Below are positions 1 to 7,934 of a stretch of DNA of 64,000 bases, piece by piece. Source of the DNA: Lentisphaerota bacterium (GTDB taxonomy: Bacteria > Verrucomicrobiota > Lentisphaeria > Victivallales > Victivallaceae). The position numbers were made by a program, and so were the translations under genes. The stretch is from contig SUWB01000002.1 in assembly GCA_015061745.1 (NCBI GenBank), positions 62,001-126,000 of the forward strand, read 5' to 3'. The notes beneath the pieces are model-generated. The model ran no database searches. It was not told the origin of the DNA and saw only the letters and a program-made list of their open reading frames with translations. How positions within the stretch are numbered: position 1 is the first letter of the stretch; every line of letters begins with the position of its first letter.

Positions 1-652
1 CATTCACCATAGCACTGAGCTCTCCGGGAACCAGGTTGGAAGCCACACTGATGACACCTTGGGCTCCCACTGAAATCATAGGAACTGTCAGAGAATCATC
101 TCCGCACAACACAGCAGTATCCACCTGCTCAAGAATCTCAGAAACCCGGTCCACGCTGCCGCCGGCTTCTTTGACAGCCTGAATCATCGGATTGCTCACA
201 AGACGGACGATCGTGTCCACATTAATGGGAACTCCGCAGCGGCCGGGAATGTTATAGAGCACCACAGGCAGCTGGCATTTGTCCGCCACAGTTGAAAAGT
301 GACGGTAAAGCCCTTCCTGGGTGGGCTTATTATAATAAGGAGTCACCTGCAATGTGGCATCGGCTCCAATAGCTTTAGCTTCGTTGGTCAGGTAAACAGC
401 TTCTTCAGTGGAGTTTGCACCGGTTCCGGCGATCACCTGGCATCTGCCGGCAGCACATTTGACCACAGCTTCAATGATCTTAAGATGTTCCTCAGGACTG
501 ACAGTGGGAGATTCACCGGTGGTGCCCACCGGAACGACTCCGGCGACTTTGCCGGCGATCTGTTTTTCTACCAGTGCCGTCAATGCGTCGTAGTCAACTG
601 CCCCATTGCGGAAAGGGGTGATCAAAGCCGTGTATACACCTCTGAATTCCAT
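1..652 (-). CDS. dapA: 4-hydroxy-tetrahydrodipicolinate synthase, C-terminus cut by window edge
   Basis: Condenses pyruvate with aspartate semialdehyde, the first committed step of the diaminopimelate/lysine branch, in the cytoplasm. 217 codons are visible of a family usually near 290 residues; the rest lies beyond the left edge. Active-site residues fall at the E. coli numbers: GTTGE at 43-47, Tyr107, Tyr133 in VVLYNIPGR, Arg138 and the Schiff-base lysine Lys161 in QAVKEAG. The ATG at 652 has GGTGA 5 nt upstream and begins MEFRGVYTALITPF, the normal family start. It is divergent from hrpA and has its own promoter at 730-758. Confidence 0.97.
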   Translation of the reverse strand, partial: MEFRGVYTALITPFRNGAVDYDALTALVEKQIAGKVAGVVPVGTTGESPTVSPEEHLKIIEAVVKCAAGRCQVIAGTGANSTEEAVYLTNEAKAIGADATLQVTPYYNKPTQEGLYRHFSTVADKCQLPVVLYNIPGRCGVPINVDTIVRLVSNPMIQAVKEAGGSVDRVSEILEQVDTAVLCGDDSLTVPMISVGAQGVISVASNLVPGELSAMVN

Positions 653-729
653 AAAAATCACCAAGCTCCAATTTCTGAAATATATTTAGTTTAACAGCCG
701 CCATTTGCGGCCAGACTTGTATCCGGTAT

Positions 730-758
730 AAAATATCACCATTTCAAAGACTTTTCAA
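730..758 (-). promoter_or_regulatory. dapA promoter
   Basis: Read on the minus strand: TTGAAA (753-758), a 17-bp spacer and TATTTT (730-735). This would start the transcript near 723, leaving a leader of about 70 nt before the dapA ATG. Confidence 0.6.
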
Positions 759-850
759 TACCTCACGCCCCCGGTGAAAAGATTTTTTTGAAAAATATCT
801 TCTGGTTGGTACATTTTTCCGGGAATGAGACGCTTTTTTCTCTGTTTTCT

Positions 851-879
851 TTGAAAGAAGCACTTTTTGGTGCTATATT
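851..879 (+). promoter_or_regulatory. hrpA promoter, implies a leaderless transcript
   Basis: TTGAAA (851-856), a 17-bp spacer and TATATT (874-879). Only AAGAA separates the -10 box from the ATG at 885, so the expected transcription start coincides with the first base of the start codon and no Shine-Dalgarno sequence could be transcribed. Confidence 0.7.
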
Positions 880-884
880 AAGAA

Positions 885-3800
885 ATGGAAAATAAAGAAC
901 ACAATTCAACAAAAAATCCCCGTCTGGAAGCACTCAGTAAAGCAGTGATCTCTTATCCGGAGCAGCTGCCCGTTTCCGCAAAGATCGGGGAGATCAAGGA
1001 ACTGTGGCGGCACAATCAGGTCATTATCGTCTGCGGTGCCACCGGTTCCGGAAAAACGACCCAGCTCCCCAAGGCGGCTCTTGAGCTGGGATGCGTTTCC
1101 GTCGGCTGTACCCAGCCCCGCCGGATCGCCGCCACCGCTATGGCAAGACGCCTGGCAAGTGAACTGCAGGTCCCTTTCGGTGAAGGTGTCGGATGTAAAA
1201 TGCGTTTTCAGGAAAACACCTCCCCCGCCACCTTTCTGAAATTTATGACCGACGGTATACTGCTGGCCGAAAGCCGCTCCGACCGGCTGCTGAAAAAATA
1301 TGATGCCCTTATTATCGACGAAGCACACGAACGTTCTCTGAATATCGACTTCATATTGGGAATGTTGAAACTTCTCTGCGCCAAAAGGCCGGATCTAAAA
1401 ATCGCCATTTCATCGGCGACCCTTGATGCGGGAGCATTTTCAGTTTTTTTCAACGATGCCCCCGTAATCGACATTGAAGGCCGCACCTTTCCCATTGACG
1501 ACGTTTACCTGCCTCCGGAAGACGATGAAGAACTCCCTGAACTGGTGGCAAGAGGCGTCGAAACTTACTTGCGTGAAAATCTCAGGGGAGACGCTTTGGT
1601 ATTTCTGCCCGGTGAGCGGGAAATCCGGGATACCGCCGATATGCTCAACGGCAGAAACTACGGCGGCGTTGAAGTGCTCCAGCTTTACGGACGCCTCAGC
1701 AATGCCGATCAGCAAAAGGTTTTTCATCCGGGGAAACTCCGCAGGATCATTCTCAGTACCAACGTGGCCGAAACCTCTCTGACCATTCCCAATATCCGCT
1801 GCTGTATTGACTCCGGCCTTGCCCGGGTCAAAAGGTACAACCCCCGCAGCCGCATTGAGGAATTGCAGCTTGAAATGATCTCTCAGGCCTCTATGCGGCA
1901 GAGACGGGGACGGTGCGGACGAACCGGCCCGGGGCTGTGTATCCACCTTTACGGCACTTCAGATGAAGAACGCGCAATGCCTCAGACCGATCCGGAAATC
2001 CGCCGGGTCTCCCTTGCCGGAGTCATTCTGCAAATGGCGGCGTTGCGGCTGCCCCGGATCGACAGATTTCCCTTTCTTAATCCCCCCAATCCGGCAGCGG
2101 TCAGAGAAGGCTTGCGTTCCCTTTATGATCTTCAAGCCCTGGAACGTTCCGGAGAACCCACACACCTGGGGTACCGTCTGGCCCAATTGCCTCTTGATCC
2201 CCACATCGGAGCGATGCTTGTTGCCGCTGAAAAACGCAAATGTCTGCGGGAACTGCTGATCGTCAGTGCTTTTCTTTCCATCCGGGATCCCCGTGAAAGA
2301 CCTATGGAAAAAGAGCAGGCGGCAATGGACTTCCACCGCTCGCTGGATGATAAAAGTTCTGATTTTTACGGTATTCTCAAGATATGGAATTATCTTTGGG
2401 ACAATCACGCCTTTGATTCCAACAGACTCCTCAGGAATGTGTGCAAAAGCGGATATTTCAGCTTCGTCCGTGTCCGGGAATGGCGCAATCTTGTCCTTGA
2501 CCTGGCAGAAACAATGGAATTCAAAGAGGAAATCAAATCCTCCCCCCTGCCCCACTTTGAGCAGTTTCACGGAGCCTTGCTCACAGGAGTCCCCCGGAAT
2601 ATCGGTGTTTTTGACAAAGAAAACCGCTTCTACCGCAGTACCGGCGGCAGAAAATTTTTCCTTTTCCCCGGTTCCGCCCTTTCCAGAAAAAAGCCTGCCC
2701 CCGAATGGGTGATGAGCTTTGCCATTGTGGAAACTTCAAAGGTATTCGCCCGTATCAATGCAGAAATCAAGCCGGAGTTACTGGAAGAAGTCGCCCCCCA
2801 CCTTTGTACCAGAAACTACGACCAGGCCTCTTATGACGAAAACAGCGGTTTTGTCCGGGCGCGGGAAAAAGTCCTCTGCGACGGGCTGGTGATCCAGGCC
2901 GCGCGCCGGGTGGATTACGCCAGACACAACCCGGCAGAAGCAAGAGAAATCTTTATCCGGGAAGGTCTCCTTTCAGGTTCCATTGATATGGGCACCTGGG
3001 TTGGAAAGTTCAATACCATAAAGGAAGAACTCGAAACTCTGGAAATAAAGATCCGTCAGCCGGAATCTGTCTACGATCCGGAAGCTGCGGCCAAACATTT
3101 TTTAAGTGTGCTGCCGCCGGAGATCCATTCTCTCAAGGCACTCAAAAAACTGTGCGCCACACATCCCTATCCCTTTGCTCCTGAAAAAGAAGCTCTGATG
3201 CAGGAGCAGTACAACCGGCTTTTCCCTGAACATTTCCCGGATTGGCTTTATTTCGGCAACACGTCCTTCCAACTTCATTATGTGTTTGATCCCGGAGCAG
3301 ACAATGACGGGATTACAATGTATGTCCCCGAAGATCAGGTCAATATGCTTCCGGAGTGGGCTCTTGACTATCTGGTTCCGGGGTACCTGCCGGAATTGGT
3401 GGAACTGCTGCTCCGGGGACTGCCCCGGGAAGACAGGCGTAAAATCTCCGTTCAGGAGTGTCTTGATGAGTTCGTCAGCAGCCGGGAAAAGGGGAGCATT
3501 CTGAGGGAACAGCCCCTTTACGAAAGTCTGGCAGATTTTCTTTACCGTTATGCGGCCATTGACATTGCGCCTGACTTTTTTGAAAATGTCCGCCGCCCGG
3601 AACATCTGAGGATGAAACTTGCTGTTATGGATGACGACAGACGTATCCTTGCCATTCACACAGCGATGCCCGACCGCACCGGAATGGGCTCACAGCTGAG
3701 TGCCGCAGTCCCGGGCGTCCGCACTCATATTACTTCAGAAAGCACCTCCTGGCCCTGCAAAACTCCTCTGCCTTTGGAAATCCCCCTCAAGGGCGATGAA

Positions 3801-4541
3801 GAAAAATCTATCTTCCCTGCTCTGAAAGTCGGAAAAAAAGGAGTCAGCAGTCAGGTATTCCTCAAAAAGAACGAAGCAGAACTCCGGCATTGTGACGGTT
3901 TGATCTGGCTTTTCAGATATCATCACAAGCAGCAGATCGACTATATCACACGGAAATGGAAATTTTCAGACGGAATGAAACTTTCCTGGCTGGTGGCTGA
4001 CAGCACAAAAAGAGCAGCTGAAGATTTGACTGATGCAGCGATCCTTGCCTCTTTCGGGGTTGATCCGTGGGAAATCCGCAGTGCGGCAGACTATGCAAAA
4101 GCTTGCGAAAATGCGGAGCAGGAACTGGGATATATTGCCATTGATATGGAAAAGAAGCTTGCTGAAATCTATAAACAGTCCGAAGAATGTAAAAAACTCA
4201 TCGCCCGTGCAAAAATGGATGAACTTGACGAACATTACGAGCTTCTTTTTGAACCGGGCTTTTTACGCAGAAGTGAAGTATGGAGCGATTACAAACGTTA
4301 CCTCAGGGGACTTAAGCTCAGATGTGAACGAGCCCTGACCGCTCCCGGAAAAGATCGGGAAAAGTCTGAAAAAATAGATGCCCTGCTGGAACGTGTCGCA
4401 ATCGAAACCGGTATCAGTGATATGAATGATGATGCCGATCTGCACGACCTCTGGGTTCTCTCAGAGGAATGCCGTCTCGCCGTTTTTGCTCCTGAAGTTC
4501 CTCTCAAGATCCGCAATCCTCTTTCAAGGATCCCCCGTTGA
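885..4541 (+). CDS. hrpA: DEAH-box RNA helicase HrpA
   Basis: ATP-dependent 3'-5' RNA helicase; in E. coli HrpA helps resolve stalled ribosomes and process mRNA. At 1218 residues it is close to full family length (about 1300). Visible motifs: Walker A GATGSGKT at 51-58, TQPRRIA at 76-82, DEAH at 145-148, SAT at 177-179, and motif VI QRRGRCGR at 339-346, followed by the helicase-associated/OB part and a long C-terminal HrpA-specific region. The start is forced: the conserved YPEQLPVS lies at 24-31 and no other ATG precedes it. There is no Shine-Dalgarno sequence and the -10 box ends 5 nt before the ATG. It stands alone, convergent with the secreted-protein gene. Confidence 0.96.
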   Translation: MENKEHNSTKNPRLEALSKAVISYPEQLPVSAKIGEIKELWRHNQVIIVCGATGSGKTTQLPKAALELGCVSVGCTQPRRIAATAMARRLASELQVPFGEGVGCKMRFQENTSPATFLKFMTDGILLAESRSDRLLKKYDALIIDEAHERSLNIDFILGMLKLLCAKRPDLKIAISSATLDAGAFSVFFNDAPVIDIEGRTFPIDDVYLPPEDDEELPELVARGVETYLRENLRGDALVFLPGEREIRDTADMLNGRNYGGVEVLQLYGRLSNADQQKVFHPGKLRRIILSTNVAETSLTIPNIRCCIDSGLARVKRYNPRSRIEELQLEMISQASMRQRRGRCGRTGPGLCIHLYGTSDEERAMPQTDPEIRRVSLAGVILQMAALRLPRIDRFPFLNPPNPAAVREGLRSLYDLQALERSGEPTHLGYRLAQLPLDPHIGAMLVAAEKRKCLRELLIVSAFLSIRDPRERPMEKEQAAMDFHRSLDDKSSDFYGILKIWNYLWDNHAFDSNRLLRNVCKSGYFSFVRVREWRNLVLDLAETMEFKEEIKSSPLPHFEQFHGALLTGVPRNIGVFDKENRFYRSTGGRKFFLFPGSALSRKKPAPEWVMSFAIVETSKVFARINAEIKPELLEEVAPHLCTRNYDQASYDENSGFVRAREKVLCDGLVIQAARRVDYARHNPAEAREIFIREGLLSGSIDMGTWVGKFNTIKEELETLEIKIRQPESVYDPEAAAKHFLSVLPPEIHSLKALKKLCATHPYPFAPEKEALMQEQYNRLFPEHFPDWLYFGNTSFQLHYVFDPGADNDGITMYVPEDQVNMLPEWALDYLVPGYLPELVELLLRGLPREDRRKISVQECLDEFVSSREKGSILREQPLYESLADFLYRYAAIDIAPDFFENVRRPEHLRMKLAVMDDDRRILAIHTAMPDRTGMGSQLSAAVPGVRTHITSESTSWPCKTPLPLEIPLKGDEEKSIFPALKVGKKGVSSQVFLKKNEAELRHCDGLIWLFRYHHKQQIDYITRKWKFSDGMKLSWLVADSTKRAAEDLTDAAILASFGVDPWEIRSAADYAKACENAEQELGYIAIDMEKKLAEIYKQSEECKKLIARAKMDELDEHYELLFEPGFLRRSEVWSDYKRYLRGLKLRCERALTAPGKDREKSEKIDALLERVAIETGISDMNDDADLHDLWVLSEECRLAVFAPEVPLKIRNPLSRIPR

Positions 4542-4685
4542 ATTTCACCGTAAAAAATCATTCTGTTTCTATCTGAAATTCCCCCCTTGCCAAAACGCTG
4601 AAAAAGGATATAAAAAAGGCTTTGTTTCCGACAAAGGTCGGTAAAAGAGGTTGAGGGGGAAAAACTAACCATATAGGGAAGATCC

Positions 4686-4714
4686 ATAAAAAAAGCCACC
4701 CAAACGGACGGCTT
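4686..4714 (-). terminator. Rho-independent terminator of the topA unit
   Basis: Read on the minus strand: a 7-bp stem GCCGTCC/GGGTGGC (two G-U pairs) with loop GTTT (4695-4712), followed directly by seven T. It lies about 20 bp past the stop codon at 4736. Confidence 0.8.
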
Positions 4715-4735
4715 CGGATACGCTTTGAACAACTC

Positions 4736-5557
4736 TTATTTTTTCTTTGGGGCAGATTTTTTGCCTCCCTGCACAAAGTTCTTTTCAGCAGCGTGACGGT
4801 TCCTGGTCACATTGAGATAATATTTCATTAACTGGTCGGTCACAAATTTGGCAGTCACCCATTTTCCCTGAAAGAAAATGTAACCGTTCTTTTCATTGAC
4901 CACCACCTTTTCAAGTTCTTCTGCGTTGAGATAATTGGTATAATCTCTTTTGAGCTTGGGCAGATTGACCTGAAATTCATTGATAAATTTCTGACGCAGT
5001 GATTCATTCAAATCAGGATCGAAATATTTACGGTCTGACTCCCTGATTTCAGAAACACGCACCAACTGATTTCCGACTTCATAACATCTTCCGTTTTCCC
5101 GGACGCTCTGCACCACTCCGGAAACCCGGGCAGGCACTCCGCCCCGATAATAACGGATCGTCACGTCATCACCCTTTTGCACCAGAGGATAAGCCTTTTC
5201 AGCTTCTGCGACAGCTCCCATTGCGATATCGCCGGAATTCTTATAAGGGAAGCGTTTGCGGATCCTGAGTGCAATATTTTTTCTTGCCTGAGGAGAAATA
5301 CCGACCTGCTTGGCTTTGGTTTCAAAAGGGGCTGCTTTTTTAGTCACCTGAGCATAAATGGCACTCTTGATCTTTGGATCGTTCAAATTCTTGTAGATCT
5401 GCCACCTCTGAACTTTGCGGCCGGGACTGACAACTTTGTTGTACTCCCAGCGGACGATCTCACTGATTACCTTGATTTTTTTCTCACTCACTTCTGAAGC
5501 AAACAGAGAACAACTGACTGCAGCCAAAAGGAAACTCAATACGATTTTTTTTATCAT
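4736..5557 (-). CDS. Secreted basic protein of unknown function
   Basis: 273 residues, no family recognised. A clear signal peptide occupies residues 1 to about 20 (MIKKIVLSFLLAAVSCSLFA, cleavage before SEVSEK). The mature part is lysine-rich, with a central segment rich in glycine and arginine (about 128-165) that could be a small beta domain, and a tail ending KKSAPKKK. AGGAGG lies 10 nt before the ATG. It is the last gene of the topA-led unit, 39 bp after the PHP gene, with a terminator just downstream. A periplasmic location is inferred from the signal peptide and the lack of a lipobox. Confidence 0.75.
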   Translation of the reverse strand: MIKKIVLSFLLAAVSCSLFASEVSEKKIKVISEIVRWEYNKVVSPGRKVQRWQIYKNLNDPKIKSAIYAQVTKKAAPFETKAKQVGISPQARKNIALRIRKRFPYKNSGDIAMGAVAEAEKAYPLVQKGDDVTIRYYRGGVPARVSGVVQSVRENGRCYEVGNQLVRVSEIRESDRKYFDPDLNESLRQKFINEFQVNLPKLKRDYTNYLNAEELEKVVVNEKNGYIFFQGKWVTAKFVTDQLMKYYLNVTRNRHAAEKNFVQGGKKSAPKKK

Positions 5558-5596
5558 TTTTATTTTACCTCCTGCACTATTTTACACAAAAAAGAT

Positions 5597-6919
5597 TTAC
5601 TCTTTACATCTCTGAAAACATCTCTCGCGGTAAGCTGATGTCTTGCCCATAAGAGCTTTAAGAGCAGTTAACGTTTCTTTTTCACCCGCAAGATACTGCT
5701 GCATCAACTGACCTTCAACGGCACACAGAGAACGCAGCTGAGGGAAATATTCACGCAGCAAAAAATGCCCGTACCTGACGTGACGGAATGATCCGAAAAG
5801 CTCCGCCCGTTCTCCGGCAGGGGCACAAACGCCCAGAGAGTTGAATTTTTTGATATTGCCGATAAGAGAAGATAATTCACAATTTTCAGCAAACACAATG
5901 GTGTAATACCAGTCAAACAGAGCGGCATCAGAACTGTCATTGGTATTACGTCCGGCCCGGTTTGCATCAAAGGGGAAAGCATCTGTTCCGTGTGAGTCAC
6001 TGACACCCACAACCGGGAAGTGATTACCTTTGCTCATTTCTTCATAATAACGGACGACCTGAAGATTATTGGAATGATACTGCCAGGAGTCAAAGCCGCC
6101 AATGATCTCATAAGCATCAAATTTACGCCGTTCAAGAATAAAGTCGTTGATCCATTCAGCCACATAATTTCCTGCGGGAACGTTCCAATAGGGATGACAG
6201 AAAACAGCAAGCCCCTCCTTTTCCTGAATACGTTTGAACACCCACTCAGCAGCAGCAGGCACAAAGTAGTTCCTGTCAGGCTCTTTATCCGGGAATGTTT
6301 CAATGATCTCAGCCACCTCTTTGCGGTACTTTTCCTCATCCGCCCGATAAATGGCGTTCACACTGCCCTTACCGCCGAAATTCACAATATGAACCGGGTT
6401 TTCCGGAGAATGGACCTCCTCGCCGGGAAACAGTTTGAAATCAGGATTGACCTCTTTCCAATACGCCATCACCTCAAGAGAAGGCTCATAAAGTCTGTGA
6501 TCCGTCAAAGCCATAAAATCGAATCCGGCCTCCCGGTAGCGGGCGGCAACGTAACGACCGTCCTCGCTGCCGTCGGATCCGATGCTGTGCAGGTGAATAT
6601 CCCCCTTGAAAGGACGCAGAGCATAAAGATCCGGATAGAGCGAAAAGACCCGGAAATCAAATTTCCGCTCTTTGCCGTTTTCCAAAGTTTCAACGACCTG
6701 AATGCAGTGTTCCTGTTCTGACTCAAAGTGAGCCTTGACGATCAGGACGCCATCTTCCAGAGACCATTCCGGCTCATACTGCCAACGGGTCCGGTCATAA
6801 GGTGAATGGAGAATCTTGAGCGTTCCCTTGAATTCTGCGTGAGCAAAACGGGGCCGAATCCTGATAACAGACACTTCGTCTGCCGGCACCATCTTAGGGT
6901 AAAGGTCATAATAAAACAT
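5597..6919 (-). CDS. PHP-domain metallohydrolase (CehA/McbA-like)
   Basis: 440 residues. The PHP metal site is visible: FKGDIHLHS, then LTDHR, FPGEEVH, VFCHPYW and VSDSHGTD, supplying the His/Asp/Glu ligands of a trinuclear metal centre. An N-terminal beta-rich extension (about 1-100) precedes it, as in CehA-type proteins that pair PHP with an immunoglobulin-like domain. PHP proteins hydrolyse phosphoesters or related substrates; the substrate here is unknown. There is no signal peptide. The start follows the previous stop by 15 bp with only a weak AAAAAAGA purine run. Confidence 0.85.
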   Translation of the reverse strand: MFYYDLYPKMVPADEVSVIRIRPRFAHAEFKGTLKILHSPYDRTRWQYEPEWSLEDGVLIVKAHFESEQEHCIQVVETLENGKERKFDFRVFSLYPDLYALRPFKGDIHLHSIGSDGSEDGRYVAARYREAGFDFMALTDHRLYEPSLEVMAYWKEVNPDFKLFPGEEVHSPENPVHIVNFGGKGSVNAIYRADEEKYRKEVAEIIETFPDKEPDRNYFVPAAAEWVFKRIQEKEGLAVFCHPYWNVPAGNYVAEWINDFILERRKFDAYEIIGGFDSWQYHSNNLQVVRYYEEMSKGNHFPVVGVSDSHGTDAFPFDANRAGRNTNDSSDAALFDWYYTIVFAENCELSSLIGNIKKFNSLGVCAPAGERAELFGSFRHVRYGHFLLREYFPQLRSLCAVEGQLMQQYLAGEKETLTALKALMGKTSAYRERCFQRCKE

Positions 6920-6934
6920 AACAGAATCTTTTTT

Positions 6935-7918
6935 TTATTTTTTCTTAAAAAGCCCGGAAACACTCTCCCCCAAAGCCTTGCCCGCATCACCGACAGCGGA
7001 AACACCTTTCTGCATCCCGATACCGACAGCTTTTCCGGCATCCATTCCTGCCTGTCCGACAGCAGCAGCTCCTTTACCGATGCCGCTGCCCAGAGCTTTA
7101 GCGGCATCGACACCTGAATTAGCAACATCCTTGACCTTGCCGATAACATTCTGGAGCACCTTCCACAGGTCGCCAAAGAGCATCTGAGAAACGTCATCCC
7201 AAGTTTTTCCCTTGCCGCCGACATTGCTCACACTGACGGGGACCACGGGAAAGGGGAGTTTACCCACGACGGTGACAGCGTAAATTCTCATTTCGCTCAA
7301 ATCAGCTTTTTTGATAAGAGGAGCGGGAGCGGCCTTCTTGGCTTTTGCTTCACTCTTGGGGGCGGGTTTCGTTTCACTCTTTTTACTCTTTTTGTCGAGT
7401 CCGGCAAACTTTTCCGCATTGGCCTGGATATCAGTCAGGTTAAGCCTGACATCGCGCAATTTTGCTTCCACAAAAATGCGTAATCCTGACAAGGTGAAGT
7501 TTTCCACGACCGGCTCATCAGTAAGCACAGTGGAAGGAGCGATTTTAATAAATACGCGGTCAAGTTCGACAGCATAAGGGGTATCGTAACCAGCCGGATT
7601 GGCGACCTTAAACCCTTTCAGTTCCACACTGCCTTTAAGAGAAGTGCTGAAAGACGCCAATTCAACTTTGGTGCCAACGACCATTGAACCAATCTTGCGG
7701 ACACTGAAAGTAACGATTTGATCCCTGAAAATAAATGCAAGAAACAGCACCGCCAGCAGTCCGGCAAAACACCAACCGACAATACGCCATACTTTTTTCT
7801 TTTTGATTTCTTTGCCCTGGGGTTCGCTGTTTTCAGCAACGGTTTCTTCTCCGGGAGCAACTTTATATTCTTTCAGTTCTTCATTGCCGGCATTACATTT
7901 GTTTTCTTCGCTTGACAT
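6935..7918 (-). CDS. AsmA-like single-pass membrane protein with a glycine-rich repeat tail
   Basis: 327 residues. A charged cytoplasmic N-terminus (1-42) is followed by one membrane helix (about 43-66), then a segment of AsmA/DUF748 character (GTKVELASFSTSLKGSVELK, FKVANPAGYDTPY), a Lys/Ala/Pro linker (about 175-200), and a C-terminal tail of Gly/Ala-rich repeats of about 22 residues (DAAKALGSGIGKGAAAVG, DAGKAVGIGMQKGVSAVG, DAGKALGESVSG). AsmA-type proteins act in envelope lipid or outer-membrane homeostasis; that role is inferred only. The ATG has AAGGTGAA upstream. It lies 16 bp after topA in the same unit. Confidence 0.7.
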   Translation of the reverse strand: MSSEENKCNAGNEELKEYKVAPGEETVAENSEPQGKEIKKKKVWRIVGWCFAGLLAVLFLAFIFRDQIVTFSVRKIGSMVVGTKVELASFSTSLKGSVELKGFKVANPAGYDTPYAVELDRVFIKIAPSTVLTDEPVVENFTLSGLRIFVEAKLRDVRLNLTDIQANAEKFAGLDKKSKKSETKPAPKSEAKAKKAAPAPLIKKADLSEMRIYAVTVVGKLPFPVVPVSVSNVGGKGKTWDDVSQMLFGDLWKVLQNVIGKVKDVANSGVDAAKALGSGIGKGAAAVGQAGMDAGKAVGIGMQKGVSAVGDAGKALGESVSGLFKKK

Positions 7919-7934
7919 AGTTCACCTTTTTTAA

